Positions 1-12,176 of a DNA stretch of 64,000 bases are shown here, piece by piece (the stretch's first letter is position 1; each line of letters opens with the position of its first letter). The position numbers and the translations under genes are program-made. Source of the stretch: Darksidea phi (lineage: Eukaryota; Ascomycota; Dothideomycetes; Pleosporales; Lentitheciaceae). The stretch lies in assembly GCA_030770425.1 (NCBI GenBank), contig JASJFT010000125.1, positions 62,001-126,000 of the forward strand. Reading direction: 5' to 3'. The notes under the pieces were generated by a model. It worked only from the letters and a program-made list of their open reading frames with translations, did no database searches and had not been told where the DNA came from.

Positions 1-3000
1 TCTGGAGAAAGGGTGTGTGCTGTCCAATTTTGTACAGATTCTTTAGCCGCAACTCATCAACGTCCACTCCTAGCCCTTCCGCTATGTTATACATGATAGT
101 CTCGGCAAAATACATGCCCTGCGGCGCACCGAATCCCCGAAACGCGGTGTTGCTGTGAATATTCGTTTTACAGACGTGACCTCGAAGGAAGACATTCGGG
201 CATTCGTACACATTGTCGAAGTGTGTGATACAGCGATCCATCACTGCACCGCTCATGTCCTGCGAGAAGCCCGCGTTGTCGTATACATCAGCATCGAGAG
301 CAATAAGCTTACCCTCTTTCGAGACACCCACCTTCCAACGCGCTTGGACGGGATGTCTTTGCCCACTAAGCAGCATATCCTCGTCACGATTGAGCATAAG
401 CCGCATCGGCCTCTTCTCCTTTTTAGCTGCTATCGCCAGATAGCAAGCAAAGGGTACACTTCGTGATTCTTTGCCGCCGAAACCGCCGCCCATTCGCTTG
501 ACGCGAGCATTGATGCGGTTGCTGGGTACCCCAGTAACGGCCGATACAAATTCTTGCGTCTCCATCGTGTTTTGTGTCGATGACCACACCTCCATGCAGC
601 CATCTTCTCCAGAAGGTATCACTAACGCAGCATTGGTCTCTAGGTAGAAGTGCTCTTGCCCACCCATTCTCGTCTGGCCTTCGAAGATCCTGTCACACTG
701 AGCCCAAGCCTCATCCATCTTGTCGGCAATAGCGAGACCTTTCCTCAGAAGCTTGCCGTGCTGGAAGAAGCTTTGTGCTTCAATCGCCTCGTCGATTGTA
801 AGTATTGCAGGTAGTTGCTCGTACTCTACTTTCACGGCTTTCGCAGCCGCCCGAGCTTGAAGCGCCGTTTCCGCATACACCATACCGATGACTTGGCCAT
901 GGTGAGAAACTTTTTCATCCGCAAAGAAGGGTTCATCTTTCTTAATAGAACCCCAGATATTTCGCTCCTTAGGAAGGCTATATTTGTCAATATAACCAAC
1001 CACTCCAGGCATGGCGAGTGCTGGCTCCCAGTCTACATTGGTAAGGTTGGCATGCGCTTTCGAGGAAAGTACCAATCCGCCGTACAGCTCGCGTTCGAAG
1101 CGAGGCATATCGTCGATATACTCTGCCTCTCCGGTGCATTGTTTGAGCGCCGAGAGATGTGCAATTTGTTTTCCAACCACACGCTGTTCGAATGGATTGT
1201 AGTCGTCCCGGGTACCAGTGGAAATCGCGCGGTGGATTTCATCAATAGCTTGTCCGTCTACCTCGCCAAGACCTAGCTCAGACATTGACTCGTGCCAAAA
1301 GCGAAAAAACAGCGATAGCGTCAGTGTTTTGCGATAGCTTGCCATTCCTCCAGGAACTCCATAAGATAGATTGTACTCTTGGAGTAGCATACTCAAGCCG
1401 AGGTCTAAGGTCTCCGAGTGAAACCATCGCCGTCCAAGAAGAGCTTCTTGTGTCTTGGGAGATGCTTTCGTCGTAGGCGCCATACCGCCGTAAACCAAAC
1501 TCACATCTTCAACAACGCCATTAGCATCAAGCCGAACTCTGAAAGCTGCCGTGACGATGGCGATATCGTCATCCTTCCTCTTCGCCTGTTTGTATGCCTT
1601 CAACACCTCCCTCACGCCGGGCGCAGGCAACGGTATCCGAATACGACTCAAAACTGCATCCGGTGGAAGAACAGTAGTTCTATAGGCGATGAAGAAGTTA
1701 GATATAGGCAGGTCAACGCTACCACTAGACTTGTTCACTGCCTCCAGCGTCGCACCGGCCGCCAAAAGTACAGGGTTCGCATCAGAGATGGGAGACGCGG
1801 TGGTAATGTTGCCTGCAAGTGACGCAACGTTGCGTATTTGCCGTCCTGCAAAATATCGCAGCTGCTTGCGGAGAGCTTCTAGAACCATAGCACGCTTCCC
1901 AAGCTCAGCGTACACCACTTTGCAAATAGCTTCAATTTCGGTAAGCGGAGTGTTCGCCGCGACGACCAGCTCTCTAGCAGATTTGAGCTCCGTGTTCAAT
2001 GGCAGTTTGGTCTGCTTTAGCTCCGGAATATCGGCTATGTAAACGGATACCGCAAAGTCTGAGTCCTTGAAGCGGATTTCCACCTGAACCTCACTGGCCC
2101 CTCCTACCAGCTTTGCAGAGGGGTATGCGGCTTTTAGCTCGACAAGTTGCTCTAATGTGGTAGGCCTGAACCAAATCTTCTTGTCGTTGCCGTAGCATAC
2201 AGGATGCGGCTCGTATTTCCAGAGGGCAGGCGGGAAGATTAGCTCAGTGTCGGGGGCATATTCTTGAAATTGGATCACAGGTACACCCTTCTCAGAGCCC
2301 GCAGGTAGTGTTTTGAGAAAAGTTGCGGCCTTTGCTTCCTGAGCTGCGCTTGCGCCCTCTTTGCTTTTCAATGGCTTCGCGTACGTTGCTCCGCTGACCG
2401 CAGGGTCAACCGCTGGTTCTTTCTTCGTATCGATAATGGCGGGTATGTGCTCGTTGTCTGAGGCCGGAGACGGCTCGGTCGGGGGCGTCGATGCTGAAGA
2501 CTTGTTCTCTGAGTCGCTCTCAGACGGCACATCACGACAACAACCGCCTGGACGTCCACAAGAGACCTTGGATGGCCGTCCACATCCCTTCGTCCCCAGA
2601 TGGACAAGCTCCGTCTCCATCTCTCTATCCTCGGTTTCCTCGGCAAAACCGTCTTCTGTAAGCGTACCCTTCAAATCCTGGACAACAAACGTCTTCGCCG
2701 CATTTAGAATCGGCTTGTACCCCGTACACCGACAAAGATTCCCATCCAAATGCCCCTCCATCTCGATATCCCTCTCGCTTAGACTGAAAGTCTTGGTCTC
2801 GGCGTTATACGCATTCCTCACCATTGCATACAAGCTCATGACGATCCCCGGCGTGCAAAAGCCGCACTGACTACCATGCAGTTTCGCAATCCTCTCTTGG
2901 AGCGGATGCGGCTTCTCTACGCTGCCAATGCCTTCCACGGTAAGGAGATGCTTGCCATCAACGCCCGCCAACGGAAACAAGCACGCATTGACTGCCAGGT

Positions 3001-3295
3001 GCTTTATCCTCCTCTTGCCCGACTGTGCATCTGGCACTTGCAACACAACGGTACACGCACCGCATCCTCCCTCACCACAGCCCAGCTTGGTCCCCTTCAG
3101 ATTTGGCTGTGCGCGAATGTAGTCGAGCAAGGTCCAATAGGGATTCGGATTATCAATCACGGTCTTTCGGCCATTGAGGTAGCACGTTATCACCGGCGAT
3201 GTGTATGTCGATTTGATGAGTGGTGACAGCGCATCGACGGCGGAAAAAGCGCGCGGGGGCTCGGCAGCCGTTCTAGGAGGTATCGGTAGAGCCAT
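1..3295 (-). CDS. Xanthine dehydrogenase (purine hydroxylase), C-terminus cut by window edge
   Basis: Oxidises hypoxanthine and xanthine to urate in purine catabolism, using molybdopterin, two 2Fe-2S clusters and FAD. The frame is open with no intron from ATG 3295 to the window edge, about 1098 residues; fungal members are roughly 1350-1400, so about 250-300 C-terminal residues are missing. Seen in order: plant-type 2Fe-2S cysteines (C73, C78, C81), second cluster (QCGFC at 143-147, CRC at 188-190), a Ser/Pro/Glu-rich linker holding CGRPGGCC, FAD-domain motif GRQIRNVASLAGN, then the molybdenum domain with MGGGFGGKES. Residues matching the substrate-site Glu (FYLET), Arg (MDR) and Phe (FRGFGAPQG) of the bovine enzyme are present, which favours a true xanthine dehydrogenase over an aldehyde oxidase. 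Divergent from the reductase at 3692. Confidence 0.95.
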   Translation of the reverse strand, partial: MALPIPPRTAAEPPRAFSAVDALSPLIKSTYTSPVITCYLNGRKTVIDNPNPYWTLLDYIRAQPNLKGTKLGCGEGGCGACTVVLQVPDAQSGKRRIKHLAVNACLFPLAGVDGKHLLTVEGIGSVEKPHPLQERIAKLHGSQCGFCTPGIVMSLYAMVRNAYNAETKTFSLSERDIEMEGHLDGNLCRCTGYKPILNAAKTFVVQDLKGTLTEDGFAEETEDREMETELVHLGTKGCGRPSKVSCGRPGGCCRDVPSESDSENKSSASTPPTEPSPASDNEHIPAIIDTKKEPAVDPAVSGATYAKPLKSKEGASAAQEAKAATFLKTLPAGSEKGVPVIQFQEYAPDTELIFPPALWKYEPHPVCYGNDKKIWFRPTTLEQLVELKAAYPSAKLVGGASEVQVEIRFKDSDFAVSVYIADIPELKQTKLPLNTELKSARELVVAANTPLTEIEAICKVVYAELGKRAMVLEALRKQLRYFAGRQIRNVASLAGNITTASPISDANPVLLAAGATLEAVNKSSGSVDLPISNFFIAYRTTVLPPDAVLSRIRIPLPAPGVREVLKAYKQAKRKDDDIAIVTAAFRVRLDANGVVEDVSLVYGGMAPTTKASPKTQEALLGRRWFHSETLDLGLSMLLQEYNLSYGVPGGMASYRKTLTLSLFFRFWHESMSELGLGEVDGQAIDEIHRAISTGTRDDYNPFEQRVVGKQIAHLSALKQCTGEAEYIDDMPRFERELYGGLVLSSKAHANLTNVDWEPALAMPGVVGYIDKYSLPKERNIWGSIKKDEPFFADEKVSHHGQVIGMVYAETALQARAAAKAVKVEYEQLPAILTIDEAIEAQSFFQHGKLLRKGLAIADKMDEAWAQCDRIFEGQTRMGGQEHFYLETNAALVIPSGEDGCMEVWSSTQNTMETQEFVSAVTGVPSNRINARVKRMGGGFGGKESRSVPFACYLAIAAKKEKRPMRLMLNRDEDMLLSGQRHPVQARWKVGVSKEGKLIALDADVYDNAGFSQDMSGAVMDRCITHFDNVYECPNVFLRGHVCKTNIHSNTAFRGFGAPQGMYFAETIMYNIAEGLGVDVDELRLKNLYKIGQHTPFLQ

Positions 3296-5016
<1,721 letters not shown>

Positions 5017-5152
5017 AGGGTGTGACTTTCGGCCCGGGTATAAGAATTATGCATTTGAGGCGCTTGGTATGGCCAGCTGATATCCAGGTATTGCATAGAA
5101 AGTAATAGATCAAAAGCATCAAGAAAGTAACTCCGAGCGATACTTCTGTCAC

Positions 5153-6157
5153 TCACTCGCGAGTGATCGTCTGGAGTCCATCTTCTATCTCAAATTCACC
5201 CATCAAACCGTAATGATCGGTCACAAATGATGTTTCATCCTCCTCTTCTAGCTCTTTCTTCGTCGCTTCATCAGCCACCATAACAGCTAATCCCACCCTC
5301 TGCAAACTCCTAACCCTCACATTCCCCCAAAACACTTCCTTGTCCAACCTTTTGCGTCCCCACCTCTTCCAATCCATACTTTGAAAGCCCCACGTCGCCC
5401 CGTCTTCATCCCCCTCCATGCCGCCCAACTCCAGATACGCGTCTATGAACCCGTTGTCTTGCGGCTCGGTTCTGTCGCGCGGCTGAGTTGCGTTACAATC
5501 GCCAGCCAAAATGCTAGCTACAATACCAGCATCGGCGTCGTAGAGGTGCTTGGCTGCCGCTTTCCATTGTATGGGTCGCATGGGACCATAGCCCGAATCG
5601 AGATGGACATTACAAAGTCTCAAAAATTTGCCTTCTCCACATCTTAACGGAATATCAATGAACAACGCATCCCGCTAGTACTCGCTTATAAAATGTAGCC
5701 GCGACACGTTGGCAACATTCAACCGCCGGTCTATCAAAGTGACAAGCCCATAAGGTGATTCCTAACGCGACGAGTCGACGTCGGTAATACAGAATTTTTC
5801 TCGTACCCAAGCCGCATGCGTGATTTGACTGGGGTCGTTGGCTTCCTGTGGTCCATCATTATCCGACTCCATCATCCCTTGCAACAATACAGCGACTGCC
5901 GAAGAGGTGGGCACGCCTGAAACAAGCTATTCAAGGTACTCCAGCGCGGAAGCCATGCGGGCCCGGGGATGAGGAGTCATGTAGTCGATGTTCCATGTGA
6001 TGAGGTGGAGAGATTTCAGCGTCGCTAATATCGGGTCTGGAGAGACGCGCTGTTCGCAACATTGCCATAACCCATCTTGAAATGCATAGAAGGCTTAAGC
6101 TTCTGGGACGATTCGCCCGAATTGGATTAGCTTCATATCTGTGCGCCTTTCTTCCAT
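5153..6157 (-). pseudogene. Endonuclease/exonuclease/phosphatase-family protein, four in-frame stops
   Basis: One reading frame of 335 codons runs from ATG 6157 to the stop at 5153 and looks like an EEP-fold protein (Mg-dependent phosphodiesterase/DNase-like, TDP2-type): TWNIDYM, then CNVHLDSG, LAGDCNA, WGFQS and a final TDHYGLMGEF. These correspond to the metal-binding Asn/Glu, His, Asp-x-Asn and Asp-His blocks. The frame is interrupted only by nonsense codons: TAA at 6095-6097 and TAG at 5927-5929, 5762-5764 and 5675-5677, with no frameshift. All four could come from CAA/CAG by a C-to-T change. The last 171 codons (from ATG 5665) are open, but such a fragment lacks the N-terminal metal ligands. 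Confidence 0.8.
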
Positions 6158-6681
6158 GTTCACCCCTAACGGTGCTTCCTAGAGACTTGGTACTGTTCCG
6201 TTAGACGTAGAAACGATGTATAAATTGACATGTTCGGCTCTCAAATAAGGAATGAGAATATGAGATGTGCACAGTACTAGAGCATAAGTCAGTGTACAGT
6301 CTCCTACATTGAAAATATATCAAAAGCTACATAGCTCTTCTTAGTACACTATATCCTAACATCCTTCAATAGGTAATGCTATGTGTCAATCTGTCTGCTT
6401 GTCCATTGTCGCGCCCTTGCATCGACTTATGCATCCACCCTCTCCCAGCCAAGTCTAGATGGACAGATAGATGGGATGCGCATTCCCGTATTCATCACTC
6501 ACCCAAGGGCTGTGTATTGATTTCATCTTCGATATTTATTTTCATGCTAAGGGCGATCGTTATAGGAAACTCCGTTCATCTACCAGCATGTATTCCAGCA
6601 GAAGAATATTTAGAATATGAAACAAGATGGCAAGATCAGTCCCTCAGGGTGCAGTGATGGCGGCAAAATATCAAATTCCGC
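6158..6681. other. Intergenic gap
   Basis: No convincing coding region. It lies between the 5' end of the decayed EEP gene and the 3' end of the amidase, so it should hold the former promoter of one and the 3' flank of the other. An in-frame TAG just upstream of 6157 bounds the pseudogene. Confidence 0.5.
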
Positions 6682-8655
6682 TCAGGACGGTTTGAACGAG
6701 GTTCTTGTGCCCTTTATCGCTTCATCAACTACCTTTGCGGCTCCTAATGCCGTTTCCTCCTCCAGCCTTCGCGCAACTACCTGCACACCAATCGGCATAC
6801 CGTCCATAGCATCCAGATCGAACACGCTTTGGTTCCACTCATCAAGCAAATTTCTAGGTTCGTAACCAGCCATAGCCTCGGCACCGGCAGCATCGAGCTC
6901 CTTGGATACCTCACCAGCTGGTAGGGCTACCGACGGGTAGTCGACAACGTTAAAGACCTTCGTATAGCCCACCCAGCGGCACTTTTGATGAGGCACTGCA
7001 GAGTGCGGCATCACAGGGGCCAGAAGAATGTCAATACGTTTACCGGACTCCGGAGACTTGGTGGAAATCCATCGTTCCAGGAAGCGCTTTTGGGCAGCCA
7101 GTCTGCGCTTGTTGAGCTGCCAGTATGCATATACAGAGATCGGCTTTCCTTTGTTCACTAAGGCTTCGACGTGTGGTATGAAGGGTTCACCGCCAGCTTC
7201 GATGTCCCGTCGAATATCCTCTCCGCCGTCCGCCGTGTAGTATTGGTCCTGAGATGCTGTCAACACATGTGTAGACGGTGTATGGTTGACGTACGAAAAT
7301 GTCGATGCATTCTTGATGCAAGGTTCCAGGCACCCACGGAACGATTTCATGGCCGGCCTTTGCAAGCTTAGTAACGACGGCTTCAAGCACCCGAGCGACC
7401 GGTGGGTGAAGCTTTACCACGCCGTCGTCACGCATGACAGCGATGACTAGTGGTCTAGACTGGACGTCTGCAAAACTTTCATCACGCCACGGTAGGGGAC
7501 AAGACTTTGGATCCTCATCATACGGCCTGGCATCAATGACAGCTTTGGTGACGGCGATCAGTGAGTCTACATTCCTGCTCATGGGACCAATCACCGAAGG
7601 GACATGTTCCTGGCCGTCGGTCGAGACAGAAACACCGTGGTACGGCAAGCGGGCGCTCTACATGCATTGTCAGTCAATGCAGGTGCCTGTAAATACTCCA
7701 CCACCTATGAGAAGTCGGAGGCGGCGATCGGGATCTACTAGTATGTCGCTTACACTTGGCTTCAGCCCATACAGTCCCAGCATGTGCGACGGGATACGGA
7801 TGCTTCCGCCGATATCTGTGCCCCAGCCGACGACAGAGCCTTGCAGGGCGAGCAGCGTGCCCTCTCCACCGGACGAGCCGCCAGGGGTGAAGTCAGGGTT
7901 TCTTGGGTGGACCGTTAGGCCCCAAAGTGGGTTGTCAGTTTCACACCACTACGAGATCAGCTTGACGAAGCAGTTCTAGAAGCACCTTGGCACAAGGACA
8001 CACCATGATGCTTTGGGGCAGGTTGGATTTGGCAAGGATAATGGCGCCCATCCGCTTCAGCATCGACACCAGGACACAGTCCTGCGTCGCCGGCTTGAAG
8101 GCTCGCCCGACGTATCCGAGAGTGCTGTCGTATCCTCTGACATCGAATTGGTCCTTGAGCGTCATGGGTATGCCATGTAGCGGTCCCACAAGACGTCCAT
8201 GCTCTTCGTAGAAACGATCCAAATCGTTGGCCTTGGCCAGCGCGTCGTCGAAGAGAATTTCGGTAAGGCTGATGTGTTTAGTCTAGCAAAATTTGAAGGG
8301 AATGGTCACCGGTCATGGGGGTACGCACCAATTTGTCTGTTCTCGTCAGCACCAAGCAAGAGGTGGCGGTGGGCGAAACTTTACGCAATAGTGGGCCATG
8401 ACGGCTCTGGTGGCGTGAGAATAGGACGAGAGCGATGAGGGCTATACCTTACTGGTGAATGTAGGCTATGCACAGCTCCGACGCCGTCACGGTGCCAGAT
8501 GTTATGGCTTTGAGAATCCCCTCGATATCATCCATGCTCGGGAGGGTAGGGCTTCTAGATAGAGGGTGCGTCTTGAGAAATTTCTGGATGGCGTCGTCGC
8601 GCAGTTGACGCTTCTTGGCCACCGTCTGGCGCCATTGGGGGGTTGCGGTGGGCAT
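6682..8655 (-). CDS. Amidase, fungal acetamidase-like (amidase signature family)
   Basis: Hydrolyses amides to acid and ammonia; similar in layout to fungal acetamidases (548 aa in Aspergillus). Seven exons: 8453-8655, 8385-8406, 8329-8336, 8004-8268, 7754-7948, 7295-7657 and 6682-7248, giving 540 residues in one frame. Exons 2 and 3 are only 22 and 8 nt; together they restore the family motif TNCLTEI. The Ser-cisSer-Lys triad is visible: K116 in MTLKDQFDVRG, the Ser pair 191-192 in GGSSGG, and nucleophile S215 in DIGGSIRIP. Later blocks include VIGPMSR and MPIGVQVVARR. Start 8655 was chosen because MPTATPQWRQ resembles family N-termini; an upstream in-frame ATG at 8739 exists. Divergent from the flavoprotein at 8914. 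Substrate is not predictable. Confidence 0.92.
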
Positions 8656-8913
8656 GGGCGTGTTGGGTTGGAGCACTGGAGGGACATTTTGAAGCCGGTT
8701 ACATACGATGCTGATAGCTATCGTCCTGTGCACGGGCATAGTAAGATCACGTGATTATGTGAATAGTGGGGGCACGCGGAGACGTCTGCTCTGCCGTCCT
8801 GCCATCCTCCCCATTGTGTGCGGAGCGATGGTCGCTTCAAAGCGTGCAGAGCCTGCAGAGCGGGCAATTCTCCCTCCACCGCATTCCTCATCCTCGACGC
8901 GGCGTCACACGAG
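8656..8913. promoter_or_regulatory. Divergent promoter, amidase / phenol-hydroxylase-like gene, with TCACGTGA
   Basis: Only 258 bp separate the two start codons. The perfect palindrome TCACGTGA at 8747-8754 contains the E-box CACGTG bound by bHLH factors. The same 8-mer occurs twice near 30.5 kb. The short shared region suggests co-regulation of the two genes, which is an inference. Confidence 0.35.
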
Positions 8914-10776
8914 ATGCTGCCCTCGCACGACGAGAGGGCGGCCTACAGCTCCCTGAGCGATGTCCTGGTCGTCGGCGCGGGCCCCAGTGGACTCTTGCTC
9001 GCTGACAACCTCGTCCGCTTCGGCATCAAGACGCGCATCGTCGACAACCGGCCGGATTGCACTTCGACAGGGCGTGCCGATGGAATCCAGCCAAAGTCGA
9101 TCGAGACGCTGCGCCAGATGCGCCTCGCGGAGCCGCTGCTGCGAAAGGGCGTCAAGATATACGACATTGCATTCTGGAAGTCCACGCCCGTCCAGCCCAT
9201 GCATCGCACCGCCCGCGAGGTCCACTACCCGCCCGTCGTCGACCTGCTTGACCCCTACATCCTGCTGGTGCACCAGGGCATGGTCGAGCGCGTCTTCGAG
9301 GACGACCTGCGCGAGCGGGGCCAGGCCGTGACCCGGAACACTGCCTTTTCCTCGTTCGAGTATACGCCGCGCAGCGTCCGCCCTCTGGCGGTCCGCTGCC
9401 TCCACGACACCCGCACCGAAAAGAAATATGCCACGCGCTACCTGGTGGGCTGTGACGGCGCCCACTCGCAGGTGCGCAGGTGCATCCCCAATGCGACGCC
9501 CGCCGGCGCCTCGTCCGACGCCGTCTGGGGGGTGCTGGACGGCGTGCTAGACACCGACTTCCCGGACATCTGGAGCAAGGTGGTGGTGCACTCGCATCAG
9601 CACGGCTCGGTGCTGATGATCCCCCGCGAGCGTAATCTTACCCGCCTCTACATCGAGCTGAAGCCGGACTCGGCCGAGGCCAACATGAAAGAGCACCATA
9701 CGCAGGAGTTCGTGCAGCAGCGGGCACAGCAAGTCCTGCATCCATACAAACTAGAATGGCGCACGGTAGAATGGTTTGGTCGCTATCAGATCGGGCAGCG
9801 CGTCGCAGCGCGTTTCACTGACAGCGACCAGCTCGTCTTTATCGCAGGGGATGCCGCCCATAGCCATTCCCCCAAGGCTGCCCAGGGCATGAACACGTCC
9901 ATGCACGATTCGTGGAACCTGGCATGGAAGCTCAACTTTGCCGTGCGCGGCCTCTCCAAACCGGCCCTGATGGACACATACCAACAGGAGCGCAAGAAGA
10001 TCGCAGAGGACCTCATCGACTTCGACTATGAACATGCCAACGCCTTTGCGGCCGGCGACCCGAAAGCCCTTGCCGCCAACTTTGCTAAGAACGTGGCCTT
10101 TATCTCGGGCTATGGCGTGAGCTACGAGAGCAACGTGCTCAACGTGCAGTCCAGCGGCCTCCACCGCGGCAACCTCATGCCCGGCTTCCTCCTTCCTCCT
10201 GCCAAAGTCACGCGCTTCCTCGATGCCAACCCAGTCGACCTTCAGACCGACATCCCCGCTCTCGGGCAGTTCCGCATATACTTCTTTACCAAGGATGTAC
10301 ATGCTTCCATGCCTTTCTTGAACAGAGTGTGTACCGCGCATCAGTCCAACGCTTCGTATGTGGGTCGCGTGACCATTGCTGGAAACGCCTCCTACACAAC
10401 CCAGCCGCCTCTCGCTGCGCCTCACGATCAGTTCGTATGCCCGGAGCGCTATACGCCGGTTAGCGGCATCTTCACCTATGCTCTGGTGACGGACATGGAC
10501 CGCCACAACGTCGAACTCAAAGACCTACCCCAAGTGCTCCGCGAATCACGATGGACCTTCTACCTGGATGATATTCCGGAGAAGGATACTCGCGGCCAGA
10601 AGTGCATGGACAAGTGGCTGGGCGGTCTGGACGATCTTGAAGTCGTAGTAGTGAACGTCCGGCCGGACGGTTACGTGGGCACTGTCCGACGATGGCCTGA
10701 TGGCAGTCGAGATAGCGGGGCGAGCGCTGTGCGGTGGCTAGACCACTACTACGAGCAGTTCATGCGCGACAACTGA
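8914..10776 (+). CDS. FAD-dependent aromatic hydroxylase, phenol 2-monooxygenase family
   Basis: Class A flavoprotein monooxygenase that would ortho-hydroxylate a phenolic ring using NADPH and O2. Uninterrupted ORF of 620 codons from ATG 8914; ATG 8818 in the same frame would add 32 poorly typed residues. Seen: dinucleotide motif VVGAGPSG at 19-26, RADGIQPKSIE, the DG motif YLVGCDGAHSQVRR, and the second FAD motif FIAGDAAHSHSPKAAQGMN followed by DSWNLAWKL. The last ~180 residues contain a region of the type that forms the thioredoxin-like C-terminal domain of phenol hydroxylase. Intronless, unlike its neighbours, and richer in G+C than flanking DNA. Could equally act on hydroxybenzoates or a secondary metabolite. 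Confidence 0.92.
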   Translation: MLPSHDERAAYSSLSDVLVVGAGPSGLLLADNLVRFGIKTRIVDNRPDCTSTGRADGIQPKSIETLRQMRLAEPLLRKGVKIYDIAFWKSTPVQPMHRTAREVHYPPVVDLLDPYILLVHQGMVERVFEDDLRERGQAVTRNTAFSSFEYTPRSVRPLAVRCLHDTRTEKKYATRYLVGCDGAHSQVRRCIPNATPAGASSDAVWGVLDGVLDTDFPDIWSKVVVHSHQHGSVLMIPRERNLTRLYIELKPDSAEANMKEHHTQEFVQQRAQQVLHPYKLEWRTVEWFGRYQIGQRVAARFTDSDQLVFIAGDAAHSHSPKAAQGMNTSMHDSWNLAWKLNFAVRGLSKPALMDTYQQERKKIAEDLIDFDYEHANAFAAGDPKALAANFAKNVAFISGYGVSYESNVLNVQSSGLHRGNLMPGFLLPPAKVTRFLDANPVDLQTDIPALGQFRIYFFTKDVHASMPFLNRVCTAHQSNASYVGRVTIAGNASYTTQPPLAAPHDQFVCPERYTPVSGIFTYALVTDMDRHNVELKDLPQVLRESRWTFYLDDIPEKDTRGQKCMDKWLGGLDDLEVVVVNVRPDGYVGTVRRWPDGSRDSGASAVRWLDHYYEQFMRDN

Positions 10777-11121
10777 TAGGCATTAGTTCAGTTCCAGGAC
10801 AGTTTAGACTACGTTTTCTGCGATATCGGCATTTGAGTTGTACGGAAATCTCCTGTTGCGGTAACCATTCAAAACATGTAGATTAATGCTCGATAGACCG
10901 CTCGGCCAGGGGTTGTGATACAGCTCGCACCCCCACCTTCCAGTTGTCACTCACATCCTGCGCTACCATGTCCGACGCTAAGAGAGGGGTAGCCCCTGCA
11001 TGAGAGCTCTAGTTTTGCTCTAGCTTTGCCCCGCCATACTTTCCGCGTCTTCCAAACGCGTGTCTTATCGTCCCTTGAGTAGTTCTTCAAGACTGCGGCC
11101 GTGCCATCCCAAGGTTTCAAC
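10777..11121. other. Intergenic gap
   Basis: No coding region seen. Holds the 3' flank of the flavoprotein gene and the promoter of the deacetylase gene; no recognised motif. Confidence 0.5.
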
Positions 11122-12176
11122 ATGGGCAAGAAACGAGTTCTCGTGAGCTATGGCGTGGACATTGACGCAGTGGCGGGGTGGCTTGGTTCATATGGCGGCC
11201 AGGATTCCACGAGCGACATCAGCAGAGGCGGGTAACAGTTCTTACTCGGGAAGTACCTTCGGCTGACGATGAGCAGGCCTATGGGCGGGAACGGTAGGAA
11301 CTCAGCGACTGCTGAAGCTCTTCGACAAGTACAAGATCAAAGCAACGTGGTTCATTCCCGGCCATTCGCTCGAAACTTTTCCCGAAGACTGCGCCGCTGT
11401 GCGAGACGCAGGCCACGAGATCGGTCTACACGGCTATTCGCACGAAAATCCGGTAGATATGACCTTTGAGCAACAGCGCGACGTGCTCGACAAAACATAC
11501 AAGATGCTCACCAAGTTCTGCGGCAAGCCTCCACGTGGCAGCGTCGCACCGTGGTGGGAGACGTCGAAGGAGGGCTGCGATCTACTCCTCAGCTATGGCA
11601 TCGAGTATGACCATAGCATGTCGCATGAGGACCATCGATGCTACTGGCTGCGCACGGGCGATCAGTGGACCAAGATCGACTACACAAAGCAGGCAAAGGA
11701 CTGGATGAAGCCGTTAGTCAAGGGCGAGGAGACGGGTCTTGTCGAGATACCGGGGAGCTGGTACATTGACGATTTGCCGCCCATGATGTTTATGAAGAAG
11801 GCAGCGAACAGTCACGGTTGGGTGAACCCGAGGGACGTGGAGGCTATCTGGATGGATCACTTCGATTACTTCTATAGGGAGTATGATGAGTTCGTTTTTC
11901 CAATGACGATCCATCCGGATGTATCGGGGAGGCCGCATGTCATTCTCATGCATGAGAGGTGAGTGCGCCAATATTGACGCAGTACGGAGCTGAAAAATCT
12001 ATAGGATCATCGAGCACATCAACAAGCATGAGGGCGTTGAGTGGGTCACGATGGAGCAGATGTGTGACGACTTCAAGGCTAGGAATACGGCGCCAACGGA
12101 CGCGAAGATGCCGGCACCGCCGGGCGAGATCTTGAAGAAGCAGGCGGACGGGACAGCTTACAATCCGGGTTTCTAA
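11122..12176 (+). CDS. Polysaccharide deacetylase family protein (NodB fold, PgdA-like)
   Basis: NodB-type metal-dependent deacetylase of the intracellular PgdA/cyclic-imide-hydrolase-like group; no signal peptide is seen. Exons 11122-11227, 11277-11958 and 12005-12176 give 319 residues in frame. Motif 1 is VDIDAVAG, the metal site HGYSHENP holds the paired His, then [19 protein letters not shown] and [10 protein letters not shown] near the C-terminus. The first intron is odd: family alignment ([18 protein letters not shown]) and frame require a GC..AG intron starting AGAG|GCGGGT; using the nearby GT at 11231 throws the frame out. The second intron is a normal GTGAGT..AG. It lies in a run of catabolic genes. 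Substrate (acetyl-sugar or cyclic imide) is not decidable here. Confidence 0.85.

Noticed and set aside
9751..10506. 251-codon minus-strand ORF opposite the phenol-hydroxylase-like gene
   Set aside because: It is the antisense of a clearly conserved coding region and shows no motif of its own.
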